Positions 1-7,634 of a DNA stretch of 41,998 bases are shown in pieces; the first letter of the stretch is position 1; the number at the start of each line of letters is the position of its first letter. The stretch is from NCBI GenBank assembly GCA_937889645.1, contig CALBZE010000064.1, positions 1-41,998 on the forward strand, given 5' to 3'. Origin of the DNA: an uncultured bacterium (GTDB lineage: Bacteria; Gemmatimonadota; Gemmatimonadetes; Longimicrobiales; RSA9). A program made the translations under genes and the position numbers. Below the pieces are notes generated by a model. The model ran no database searches, was not told the origin of the DNA, and saw nothing but the letters and a program-made list of their open reading frames with translations.

Positions 1-1
1 T

Positions 2-1528
2 CGCCAGGCGGAGCTGCTCATGCGGGCGAACGCCGTGGCGGCGACCATCGCGCTCATCATCGGCGGGATCGCTGCGATCCTGGTCCTGCTCACGCGCTGG
101 CAGGTGGTGCACCTGCTGGACGTGGTCTGGTTCTACCGGATCCTGACGGTCCACGGGATGTCGATGCTGATCTTCTTCATCCTGTTCTTCGAGATGGCGA
201 TCCTCTACTTCACGTCGGGTCCGGTGCTGAACAGTCGGATCGCGGCGCCGAAGCTGGGGTGGTTGGCCTTCGGGCTGATGGTGGCCGGCGCGGTGCTGAC
301 GGAGTGGATGATGTGGACGGGGAAGGCGGACGTGCTCTACACCTCGTACGTCCCGCTGAAGGCGCACCCGCTGTACTACCTGGGCGTCATCCTCTTCGCC
401 GTGGGCGCCCTGATCGTCACGGGTCTCTTCTTCGCGACGCTGGTGGTGGCGAAGCGGGAGAAGACGTACGAGGGCTCGATGCCGCTCATCACGTTCGGGG
501 CGATGACGGCGGCGATCATCGCGGTGATCACGCTGCTGCACGGCGCGGCGGTCTACATCCCGACCTTCCTCTGGTCGCTCGGGCTCATGGAGGTCGATCC
601 GCAGATCTACCGGCTGATCTGGTGGGCGCTCGGGCACTCGTCGCAGCAGATCAACGTGGCGGCGATGGTCTCGGTGTGGTACCTGCTCGGCGCGCTGACG
701 GTCGGCTCGGTGGTGCTGAACGAGAAGCTGAGCCGCACGGCCTTCGTTCTGTACATCCTATTCATCTCGATGGCCTCGGCGCACCACCTGCTGGTGGACC
801 CCGGGATGTCGCCGGCGTGGAAGGTCGTCAACACCAGCTACTTCATGTACATGGCGGTGCTGGCGAGCATGCTGCACGGCTTCACGGTCCCCGCGGGCGT
901 CGAGCTGGGCCAGCGGCTGCGGGGCGTGACGAAGGGGCTGTTCGGCTGGATCCGGAAGGCCCCGTGGGGCGACCCCGGCTTCAGCTCGCTGGTCTTCTCG
1001 GTCGTCGTCTTCGGCTTCGTCGGCGGGATCACGGGTGTGACGATCGGCACCGAGCAGATCAACATCATCGTGCACAACACGCTGCGCTCGCCCGGCCACT
1101 TCCACGCGACGGTGGTGAGCGGGACGGCGATGGCGTTCATGGGGCTCACCTACTACCTGATCCCGCTCATCTTCCGCAAGAAGGTGGCGTTCTGGCCGCT
1201 GGCGAAGATCCAGCCGTACCTCTTCGCGGGCGGGATGCTGGTCTTCTCGATCTTCATGTCCTTCGCCGGCGGCTTCGGCGTGCCGCGCCGGCACTGGGAC
1301 ATCACGTTCTCGAGCGCGCCGTTCGACCTGCAGTTCGATCCGGCCGTGGACCTGGTCATGGGGATCATGGCGCTGGGCGGGCTGACCGCCGCGGTCGGCG
1401 GCGGGATCTACATCCTGGTGACGGTCTGGTCCGTCTTCTTCGGTGAACCGATCAAGGAAGGAGAGCTACCCAATGCCCATGCACGGACTGCCTCAGGGCC
1501 TTCTGAATCCCCCGCGGCCGCTGTCTGA
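2..1528 (+). CDS. Heme-copper reductase catalytic subunit, eNOR-like (5' end open)
   Basis: About 12-helix subunit I of the heme-copper superfamily. Numbering from the ATG at base 20: helix II low-spin heme ligand H45 (TVHGM), helix VI H206, helix VII H255-H256, helix X H360 and H362 (SPGHFHATV), so all six metal-binding His are present. The residue four after H206, the cross-linked Tyr in oxygen reductases, is Gln (H206-S-S-Q-Q210). Loss of that Tyr argues against an O2 reductase and fits the B-family-related NO reductases called eNOR. The frame stays open to base 2, so the true start and the CuA or cupredoxin subunit II probably lie upstream. The last 56 bases overlap the next gene. Superfamily assignment is firm; the NO substrate is inferred from the Gln and from the denitrification context. 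Confidence 0.85.
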   Translation, partial: RQAELLMRANAVAATIALIIGGIAAILVLLTRWQVVHLLDVVWFYRILTVHGMSMLIFFILFFEMAILYFTSGPVLNSRIAAPKLGWLAFGLMVAGAVLTEWMMWTGKADVLYTSYVPLKAHPLYYLGVILFAVGALIVTGLFFATLVVAKREKTYEGSMPLITFGAMTAAIIAVITLLHGAAVYIPTFLWSLGLMEVDPQIYRLIWWALGHSSQQINVAAMVSVWYLLGALTVGSVVLNEKLSRTAFVLYILFISMASAHHLLVDPGMSPAWKVVNTSYFMYMAVLASMLHGFTVPAGVELGQRLRGVTKGLFGWIRKAPWGDPGFSSLVFSVVVFGFVGGITGVTIGTEQINIIVHNTLRSPGHFHATVVSGTAMAFMGLTYYLIPLIFRKKVAFWPLAKIQPYLFAGGMLVFSIFMSFAGGFGVPRRHWDITFSSAPFDLQFDPAVDLVMGIMALGGLTAAVGGGIYILVTVWSVFFGEPIKEGELPNAHARTASGPSESPAAAV

Positions 1529-1673
1529 GGAGGACGAGGCGAACCTGGTGGAGCACGGCCGGCTCGGCCCGGCGCCGGGGACGATGATCCTGGTTTTTGT
1601 CTTCCTTGCCGCGTTCGCGCTATACTTCTTCGCCAACTTCAAGATGTTGTCTTTCGTCTGGAAGGTCGGGTGA
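1473..1673 (+). CDS. Small single-helix membrane protein, probable oxidoreductase accessory subunit
   Basis: A 66-residue protein with a Pro-rich hydrophilic N-terminus (about residues 1-35) and one membrane helix (about 37-60, MILVFVFLAAFALYFFANF). The start is set by a strong ribosome-binding site, AAGGAGAG, just before ATG 1473. This makes it overlap the 3' end of the catalytic subunit gene by 56 bases, in a different frame. Next to a heme-copper subunit I and a SCO chaperone, it is best read as a small structural subunit comparable in role to CcoQ or subunit IV proteins. I do not recognise the family. Confidence 0.7.
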   Translation: MPMHGLPQGLLNPPRPLSEEDEANLVEHGRLGPAPGTMILVFVFLAAFALYFFANFKMLSFVWKVG

Positions 1674-1677
1674 AGTC

Positions 1678-2610
1678 GTGAACAGGTTGGAAGTGGCTCC
1701 TCCTCCCAGGCGCGCCCGGGAGGAGGAGGGCCGAGTTTCGATATTTCCGCTGATCGCCCTCGGGGCGATCCTCGTCGTCACGGTTGCGTGGTGGGCGCTC
1801 GCCCTCTGGCCCGTGCGGGGCGCGACGCCCGAGTGGCTGGCGCGCACCCGCGCCGCGTGCTTCGGGATCTACGACGATGGCCTCCCCGACGCGGGCGGGT
1901 GGGTCGCGCTGATCGGTTCGCCGTTCGGGATGCTCGCGGTGCTGTTCGCCGGTTGGCGTCGTGACGTGGTGGCCGGGCTCCGCGCGGTCTGGCGCTCGCG
2001 CGACGGGCGTCTGGCGCTGGGCGCCATCGGGTTGGCGAGCGTCCTCGTGGCCGTCTCCCTGGGGATCCGCGCTTCGGGCGGGGGCGGCCACGAAGAATTC
2101 TTCAATGCGCACCCGGCGACCGCGGAGCAGCGGCGCCTCGACCGAACGGCGCCGCCGCTCGAGCTGGTCGATCAGACCGGCACCGTGGTCACGCTCGACC
2201 GCTTCAGCGGCCGGCCCGTGCTCCTCACCTTCGCCTACGCCCATTGCGAGACGGTCTGCCCGCTGCTGGTGCACGACGTCCTGGGCGCGCAGGCGGAGCT
2301 GCGGGAGACCGACCCCGAGCGCGCGCCTGCCGCCGTGATCGTGACGCTCGACCCGTGGCGCGACACGCCGTCGCGCCTCCCCGCGATCGCCGAGGGCTGG
2401 GGGCTCGGCGAAGACGCGCATGTCCTCGGCGGCGAGATCGCCGAGGTCGAGGCGACGCTGGACGCCTGGGGCGTGAACCGCCGGCGCGACGCGCGGACCG
2501 GCGCCATCACGCACCCCGCGCTCGTCTACGTCCTGGACGCGGACGGGCGCATCGCGTTTGCCGCGAACGGCGGCGTCGCCTCGCTGGTCGAGCTGGTGCG
2601 GCGGCTCTGA
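1678..2610 (+). CDS. SCO1/SenC copper chaperone with N-terminal three-helix membrane extension
   Basis: 310 residues from GTG 1678, five bases after the previous stop. The C-terminal half (about 155-310) is a SCO thioredoxin fold with the copper-binding C190-x3-C194 (HCETVC) and the partner His H279 (THPALVYVLD). SCO proteins deliver copper to the CuA site of oxidase-type subunit II, so this predicts that the reductase encoded just upstream has a CuA subunit. Unlike ordinary SCO, which has one anchor, the first 135 residues hold three hydrophobic segments (about 22-46, 75-93, 112-130), with an ACFG and a GLPDAGGW motif between the first two. It probably ends the operon; a GC-rich hairpin follows at once. 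Confidence 0.85.
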   Translation: MNRLEVAPPPRRAREEEGRVSIFPLIALGAILVVTVAWWALALWPVRGATPEWLARTRAACFGIYDDGLPDAGGWVALIGSPFGMLAVLFAGWRRDVVAGLRAVWRSRDGRLALGAIGLASVLVAVSLGIRASGGGGHEEFFNAHPATAEQRRLDRTAPPLELVDQTGTVVTLDRFSGRPVLLTFAYAHCETVCPLLVHDVLGAQAELRETDPERAPAAVIVTLDPWRDTPSRLPAIAEGWGLGEDAHVLGGEIAEVEATLDAWGVNRRRDARTGAITHPALVYVLDADGRIAFAANGGVASLVELVRRL

Positions 2611-2614
2611 TCAC

Positions 2615-2634
2615 GGGGGCGCGCCGGCGCCCCC
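2615..2634 (+). terminator. GC-rich hairpin after the SCO gene
   Basis: Perfect 8-bp inverted repeat GGGGGCGC / GCGCCCCC with a 4-base loop, starting four bases after the SCO stop codon. There is no T-tract, so it may terminate only weakly or protect the 3' end of the transcript. Confidence 0.45.
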
Positions 2635-2681
2635 TCGCTCTCCGCATTTGGCAGAGTCGTGCCGCCGGGCGCCCCCTCGCC

Positions 2682-2697
2682 TGGCACGGCACCTGCA
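2682..2697 (+). promoter_or_regulatory. Candidate sigma54 (-24/-12) promoter
   Basis: TGGCACGGCACCTGCA matches the sigma54 consensus TGGCACG-N4-TTGCA with one mismatch (C for T) in the -12 box. The invariant GG (2683-2684) and GC (2695-2696) are separated by exactly 10 bases. A start near base 2708 would give a leader of about 54 bases before the cytochrome b gene at 2762. A sigma54 promoter would place the reductase operon under an enhancer-binding activator, not encoded in this window. Confidence 0.45.
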
Positions 2698-2738
2698 CGC
2701 CCGGCCCACGCTCCGCCCCCGGCAGGGAGAGTCCATTC

Positions 2739-2759
2739 ACCGAATCTCCGGAATTCGGT
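2739..2759. promoter_or_regulatory. Perfect inverted repeat abutting a start codon
   Basis: ACCGAAT-N7-ATTCGGT, a perfect 7-bp inverted repeat ending two bases before the ATG at 2762. It covers the place where the ribosome-binding site should be. It could be an operator or an RNA hairpin limiting translation. The binding factor is unknown. Confidence 0.4.
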
Positions 2760-2761
2760 CC

Positions 2762-3898
2762 ATGTCGGCTGAGGTCCGCCGCGCGATCGGCTGGGCGCTG
2801 CTGGCCACGACGGTGCTGGCCGTACTGATCGTGGTCGGCTCACGCAGCCTCGACCATTTCGACGCGGCGCTCGTCGGGTACACCTTCGCCACGCTCTTCG
2901 CCGTCTTCGGAATCACGTACCGCTACGCGATGTGGTTGCAGCGCCCGCCGACGGCGCTCTACTGGCGACGCGGCTGGCAGGTCTTCTTCCGGCGGGCGTT
3001 CGTCTGGCACAACCTGCTGCGCTGGCCGCGGCACGTGATCGACGACATCGCCCTGAACCGCTTCATCTGGGCGCGGGGCCGCCTGCGCTGGCTGGCGCAC
3101 TGGCTGATCCTGTGGGGGTGCATCGTCGCGGGGCTGATCACGTTTCCGCTGGTCTTCGGCTGGCTCTACTTCGACACGGTCGCGGGCCGGCCCGGCTGGT
3201 ACCGCACGGTGGTGTTCGGCTTCCCCACGATCTCCTTTCCCGCGGACTCGCTCTTCGCGTTCCTCGTCTTCCACGGGCTGGTGTGGTCCGCGTTCCTCGT
3301 GATCGGCGGCGTGATGGTCGCGATGAGGCGCCGGATGCGGGACGGCGGCGCGGCGGCCGTGCAGAGCTTCGCACAGGACATGATGCCGCTCATCGTGCTG
3401 TTCGCGATCAGCATCACCGGCCTATTGCTGACAGCCAGCTACACGTGGATGGAGGGGTACGCGTACCAGTTCCTCGCGATCCTGCATGCGGTCACGGTCA
3501 TCTTCGGGCTCCTCTGGCTCCCGTTCGGCAAGTTCTTCCACATCTTCCAGCGTCCGGCGCAGCTCGGCGTCCGCTTCTACAAGGAGGTGGGCGTGCTCAG
3601 CGATCCCGCGCGCTGCCGGCGGTGCGGGCACGCCTTCACGTCGCGCATGAAGGTGGAGGATCTGATCGAGACCGAGCGCAGGCTGGGCTACGCCTACGAG
3701 ATCCCGGGGAACGCGGCCGGGCACTACCAGTGGATCTGCCCCCGGTGCCGACGCGCGTTGCTGGCGCTGGCGCAGGGGCGGCTGTGGCACGGATCGCGCG
3801 GTGCGGCCGCGCCGCCGCACCCGATGCCGGAATTCGGGAACCCCGGCATGGGCGAGGGTCCGCTGGGGGCGGAGGACGCGGCCAATTTCCATCCGTAG
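2762..3898 (+). CDS. NarI-like membrane cytochrome b with C-terminal zinc ribbon
   Basis: 378 residues with about six hydrophobic helices. Four His sit in or near helices in the pattern of diheme quinol-oxidising cytochrome b (H113 in AHWLILWG, H171 in VFHGLVW, H242 in LHAVTV, H260 in KFFHIF), as in NarI/DsrM proteins. After the membrane part, a soluble tail has two Cys pairs (C285-x2-C288 and C326-x2-C329), a rubredoxin-like or zinc-ribbon fold that is unusual for NarI. It is first in an operon with a molybdopterin enzyme and Fe-S subunits, so it probably passes quinol electrons to them. Start chosen at ATG 2762; the ribosome-binding site is weak and lies inside an inverted repeat. Heme number is inferred. 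Confidence 0.75.
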   Translation: MSAEVRRAIGWALLATTVLAVLIVVGSRSLDHFDAALVGYTFATLFAVFGITYRYAMWLQRPPTALYWRRGWQVFFRRAFVWHNLLRWPRHVIDDIALNRFIWARGRLRWLAHWLILWGCIVAGLITFPLVFGWLYFDTVAGRPGWYRTVVFGFPTISFPADSLFAFLVFHGLVWSAFLVIGGVMVAMRRRMRDGGAAAVQSFAQDMMPLIVLFAISITGLLLTASYTWMEGYAYQFLAILHAVTVIFGLLWLPFGKFFHIFQRPAQLGVRFYKEVGVLSDPARCRRCGHAFTSRMKVEDLIETERRLGYAYEIPGNAAGHYQWICPRCRRALLALAQGRLWHGSRGAAAPPHPMPEFGNPGMGEGPLGAEDAANFHP

Positions 3899-3908
3899 GA
3901 GTCGATCG

Positions 3909-6161
3909 ATGACGACGGCGCCCACCCCGCTCTACCGCACGATCGACCGCTTCGGCCCGCACCTGGTCTACCCGACGGGCGCCCGGCTGGACGCGGGCGT
4001 CGAGCCGGACCGGGTCGTCAAGACGCACTGCTGCTTCTGCGGCCAGCAGTGCGGGCTCCAGCTCGTCGTCAAGGACGAGGTCGTCATCGGCGTGGAGCCG
4101 TGGATGGAATTCCCGTTCAACCGCGGGATGCTGTGCCCGAAGGGGGTGAACCGTTACCTCCAGAGCGCCCACCCGGACCGGCTCCTCACCTCGTTTGCCC
4201 GCGACGACGCGGCGCCAGGCGGGTTCCGCCCCATCGCCTACGAGGAGGCGATCGGCCGCGTGGCGTCGGAGATCGAGCGGATCCAGTCGACTTACGGTCG
4301 GGACGCCTTCGCGGTCCTCTCCGGCGCGAGCATCACGAACGAGAAGGCGTACCTGATCGGGAAGTTCGCGCACATGTGCCTGCGGATCGCCAACATCGAC
4401 TACAACGGCCGGCTCTGCATGGTCAGCGCGGCGGCGGCGAACAAGATGGCGTTCGGCGTGGACCGCTCGGCCAACCCGTGGACGGACATGCTCGGCGCCG
4501 AGGTCATCTTCATCGCCGGCTCGAACGTGGCCGAGTGCTCGCCGATCACGACGAGTTACATCTGGCAGGCGCGGGAGCGCGGCGCGAAGGTCATCGTCGT
4601 GGACCCGCGGATCACGCCGATCGCCCGCACCTGCGACGTCTTCCTCCCCGTCAAGCCCGGGCGCGATGCAGCGCTCTTCAACGGGATCCTGCACCTCATG
4701 ATCGAGCACGACTGGCTCGATCACGACTTCATCGAGCGCTGGACGGTCGGCTTCGAGGACGTGGCCGCATACGCGAAGGAGTGGACGCCCCGACGTACGG
4801 CGGAGGTGACCGGGATCGCCGAGGACCGGATCCGCGAGGCCGCCGAGCTCTGGGGTACGGCGAAGACCAGCTTCATGCTCCACGCGCGCGGGATCGAGCA
4901 CCATTCGAACGGCGTGCAGAACGTGCTCGGCGCGATCAACCTGGTCCTCGCCTCGGGGCGGATCGGGCGAGAGGGGTGCGGCTACGGCACCATCACCGGC
5001 CAGGGTAACGGCCAGGGAGGCCGCGAGCACGGCCAGAAGGCGGACCAGCTCCCGGGCGCCAGAGACCTCGCCGATCCGCAGCACCGCGCCTACGTCGCCG
5101 GCGTCTGGGGGATCGAACCGGACGACCTCCCGCAGCCGGGCGCCGACGCCTACACGATCATCCGCAAGATCGACGACGGCGAGGTGCGCGGGCTGCTCAC
5201 GATTTCCTTCAATCCCCTGGTCTCCCTCCCGGACGCCGACTTCGTACGGCGGATGCTCGAGAAGCTGGAGTTCTACGTCGCCATCGACTTCTTCCTGAAC
5301 GAGACGGCCCGGCACGCCGACATCGTGCTCCCCGGCTCGCTCCAGGAGGAGGACGAGGGGACGGTCACGCAGGTCGAGGGACGGGTCATCAAGATCAACC
5401 AGGCGGTGCGCCCGCCGGGCGACGCCCGCCAGGACTGGCGGATCATCCAGGACATCGCCCGGGCGCTGGGCCGGGAGCGAGGGTTCACGTTCCGAAGCCC
5501 GCGGGAGATCTTCGACGAGCTGCGCGAGGCTTCCAAAGGCGGCGTCGCGGACTACTCGGGGATCACGTACGAGAAGATCGAGCGGCACTTCGGGGTCTTC
5601 TGGCCGTGCCCTGTGGAGGAGCACCCCGGCACGCCGCGGCTGTTCGAGCCGGGGTCCTGGAACCCCGTCGCGCGGGGCGCCGGCCCGTTCTACTTCCCGG
5701 ACGGCAAGGCCCGCTTCAACGTCGCGCGCTACGAGCCGCCGGCCGAAGACGTCGACGAGGAGTTCCCGGTCATCCTCACGACCGGCCGCGTGATCACGCA
5801 GTACCTCTCCGGCACGCAGACGCGGCGGATCGGCCCGCTCGTGGATTTCTACCCGGAGCCCCGGGTCGAGATGCATCCGCAGTTGGCAGAGCGTTACGGG
5901 ATCACCGACGGCGATTGGGTCGCCGTCGAGTCGCGGCGCGGGCGGGTCACGCTCCGGGCGCAGGTGGTCCGCACGATCCGGCCGGACACCGTCTTCGTGC
6001 CGTACCACTGGGCGGGGCGGAAGAGCGTGAACCTCCTGACCAACCCGGCGCTCGACCCGATCTCGAAGATCCCGGCGTTCAAGGTCTGCGCCGTGCGGCT
6101 GCGCAGGGTCGAGGCGCCACCGGCCGAAGAGGCGCCGCCACCCGTGGACGCGCCGCAGTGA
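3909..6161 (+). CDS. Molybdopterin oxidoreductase catalytic subunit, nitrate reductase-like
   Basis: 750 residues of the Mo-bis-MGD (DMSO reductase) family. The N-terminal [4Fe-4S] site is C41-x2-C44-x3-C48 with C76 (LCPKG), followed by the conserved electron-relay Lys. The predicted Mo ligand is C170 (NGRLCMVSA), as in Nap/Nas nitrate reductases and unlike Asp-ligated NarG. The C-terminal molydop-binding domain is seen from about residue 620 (YLSGTQTRRIGPLVDFYPEP). There is no Tat or Sec signal, so it should be cytoplasmic. ATG 3909 follows AGGAG at good spacing. With its own ferredoxin subunit, cytochrome b and Rieske protein it makes a membrane-linked respiratory complex. Nitrate is the likely substrate given the denitrification neighbours, but other MopB substrates are not excluded. 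Confidence 0.85.
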   Translation: MTTAPTPLYRTIDRFGPHLVYPTGARLDAGVEPDRVVKTHCCFCGQQCGLQLVVKDEVVIGVEPWMEFPFNRGMLCPKGVNRYLQSAHPDRLLTSFARDDAAPGGFRPIAYEEAIGRVASEIERIQSTYGRDAFAVLSGASITNEKAYLIGKFAHMCLRIANIDYNGRLCMVSAAAANKMAFGVDRSANPWTDMLGAEVIFIAGSNVAECSPITTSYIWQARERGAKVIVVDPRITPIARTCDVFLPVKPGRDAALFNGILHLMIEHDWLDHDFIERWTVGFEDVAAYAKEWTPRRTAEVTGIAEDRIREAAELWGTAKTSFMLHARGIEHHSNGVQNVLGAINLVLASGRIGREGCGYGTITGQGNGQGGREHGQKADQLPGARDLADPQHRAYVAGVWGIEPDDLPQPGADAYTIIRKIDDGEVRGLLTISFNPLVSLPDADFVRRMLEKLEFYVAIDFFLNETARHADIVLPGSLQEEDEGTVTQVEGRVIKINQAVRPPGDARQDWRIIQDIARALGRERGFTFRSPREIFDELREASKGGVADYSGITYEKIERHFGVFWPCPVEEHPGTPRLFEPGSWNPVARGAGPFYFPDGKARFNVARYEPPAEDVDEEFPVILTTGRVITQYLSGTQTRRIGPLVDFYPEPRVEMHPQLAERYGITDGDWVAVESRRGRVTLRAQVVRTIRPDTVFVPYHWAGRKSVNLLTNPALDPISKIPAFKVCAVRLRRVEAPPAEEAPPPVDAPQ

Positions 6162-6182
6162 TCCCCCGAGAAAGGACCGCCG

Positions 6183-6833
6183 ATGCCCGTCCCCGAACGG
6201 AACGAGTTCTTCATCGACCCGAATCGCTGCATCGGCTGCAACGCCTGCGTGTCGGCGTGCATGGAGTGCGACACGCACCGGGGCTACTCCATGATCCAGC
6301 TCGACTTCATCGACCGCGCGCGGTCGCCGCAAACGGTCCCGGTCGTCTGCATGCACTGCGACTCGCCGACCTGCGCCGAGGTCTGCCCCGCCGACGCGAT
6401 CAAGCGGACGGGGGACGGCGTGGTGCAGACCGCGAGCAAGCCGCGCTGCATCGCGTGCAACAACTGCGTCCTTGCCTGCCCGTTCGGCATCCCGAAGATG
6501 CACAGCGAGGCGAACCTCATGATGAAGTGCGACATGTGCTACGACCGCACCTCCGTCGGGAAGAAGCCGATGTGCGCCTCGGTCTGCCCCAGCGGCGCGC
6601 TCTGGTTCGGCACAATGGAAGAGATCCGCCGGCTCCGTCCCCGGTCCCGACCGGTCCGCACCTTCCGGTTCGGGAATCAGACGATCACGACCAAGGTTTG
6701 GATGATGGTGCCGGTCGACGCTCCGGTGGATCGGGTGGACGTCACGGATGCGATGCACGAGCCCACGGTGGGTCGCTCGGACGCGGCCGCAGACGCGCTG
6801 CTTTCGGGGCTCTGGACGGCGGAGGGCGCATGA
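6183..6833 (+). CDS. Four-cluster 4Fe-4S ferredoxin subunit (NrfC/PsrB/HybA type)
   Basis: 216 residues. Four Cys groups are visible: CIGCNACVSACMEC near the N-terminus, CMHCDSPTCAEVC, CIACNNCVLACPFG and CDMCYDRTSVGKKPMCASVC. This is the usual four-cubane electron-wire subunit of molybdopterin complexes. No signal peptide, so it is cytoplasmic with its catalytic partner. The start has AAAGGA upstream. It is co-transcribed, 21 bases after the catalytic gene. About 70 C-terminal residues after the last cluster are specific to this group. Confidence 0.85.
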   Translation: MPVPERNEFFIDPNRCIGCNACVSACMECDTHRGYSMIQLDFIDRARSPQTVPVVCMHCDSPTCAEVCPADAIKRTGDGVVQTASKPRCIACNNCVLACPFGIPKMHSEANLMMKCDMCYDRTSVGKKPMCASVCPSGALWFGTMEEIRRLRPRSRPVRTFRFGNQTITTKVWMMVPVDAPVDRVDVTDAMHEPTVGRSDAAADALLSGLWTAEGA

Positions 6834-6852
6834 TCAGGACCGCGGAGGGCAT

Positions 6853-7410
6853 ATGAACGGAGACGTGCGCAGCCCGGAGGACCGCCTTTCGGTCGGGCCG
6901 GACGGCCGGGCGTGGGAGGAGCAGCCGAAATGGCGGCGAGATTTCCCGATCGACCGCCCACGCGACGAGTACATCGCACGGCGCGACTTCACCAAGTTCC
7001 TCGTCCTCGTGAGCGCCGGCTTGGCGGCCGGGCAGGTCTGGATCGTCCTGGACGACTTGCTCGGACGGCGCCCGGCGGTGCCGCCGGTCCGACCGGTCGC
7101 CCCGCTCGCCGAGATCCCCATCGGCGGCGTCCTGAATTTCTCCTACCCCGGCCCCGGAGACGAGGCGGTCCTGGTACGGCTGGGCGAGGATCGCCTCGTC
7201 GCATACGACCGGGCGTGCACACACCTGCTCTGCCCGGTGATCGCGGAGCCCGCGCGCGGCCGGCTGCACTGCCCCTGCCACAACGGAAACTTCGACCTCG
7301 AGACCGGGCGCCCGGTCTCCGGGCCGCCCGAACGGCCGCTGCCGCGGATCGTGCTCGACGTCAGGGACGGCGTCGTCTACGCCACGGGGATCGAGAGGCG
7401 CACCACATGA
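6853..7410 (+). CDS. Rieske [2Fe-2S] protein with twin-arginine type membrane anchor
   Basis: 185 residues. The Rieske ligands are C122-x-H124 (ACTHLLC) and C140-x2-H143 (CPCH), with C127 and C142 placed for the usual disulfide. A twin-arginine motif (R43-R44-D-F-T-K-F-L) leads into one helix (about 48-66), so the [2Fe-2S] head should be outside the membrane. Start ATG 6853 follows GGAGGGC; a longer frame exists upstream, but it overlaps the ferredoxin gene and has no family support. A Rieske protein in a nitrate reductase-like operon is unusual: it may link the quinol-oxidising cytochrome b to periplasmic carriers. The next start overlaps its stop (ATGA). Confidence 0.88.
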   Translation: MNGDVRSPEDRLSVGPDGRAWEEQPKWRRDFPIDRPRDEYIARRDFTKFLVLVSAGLAAGQVWIVLDDLLGRRPAVPPVRPVAPLAEIPIGGVLNFSYPGPGDEAVLVRLGEDRLVAYDRACTHLLCPVIAEPARGRLHCPCHNGNFDLETGRPVSGPPERPLPRIVLDVRDGVVYATGIERRTT

Positions 7411-7634
7411 CGTGGCTTACTCCGCCCGGACGCGCCCAACGCGCGACCATCGTGACCGGGATCCTTTGCATCGTGCTGATCCTGGACGTCCTCCAGCTCT
7501 GGCTGCTCACGGCGACCATGAACGCATATCTGGGCGGAGATTCCGGGATTGCCACGCCTGCCGCGCTGGTGAGCCTGGCGTGCCTCGCCCTCAACGTGGG
7601 GCTCCTCCGGTACCTCTACGCACTCGACCGGTGA
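7407..7634 (+). CDS. Small two-helix membrane protein of the reductase operon
   Basis: 75 residues with two hydrophobic segments (about 15-38 and 48-70) joined by a short Gly-rich loop. It resembles the DUF6755-type small proteins seen beside such reductases, an assignment from memory at low confidence. It overlaps the Rieske stop by four bases (ATGA) and the next gene by four (GTGA), so translational coupling is likely. Probable role: assembly or anchoring of the complex. Confidence 0.7.
   Translation: MTWLTPPGRAQRATIVTGILCIVLILDVLQLWLLTATMNAYLGGDSGIATPAALVSLACLALNVGLLRYLYALDR

Noticed and set aside
3636..6758. A 1040-codon open frame on the minus strand opposite the molybdopterin and ferredoxin genes.
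   Set aside because: It is a mirror of high third-position GC in the plus-strand genes. The plus-strand frames carry clear Fe-S and Mo motifs, while the mirror is low-complexity Arg/Asp/Val.
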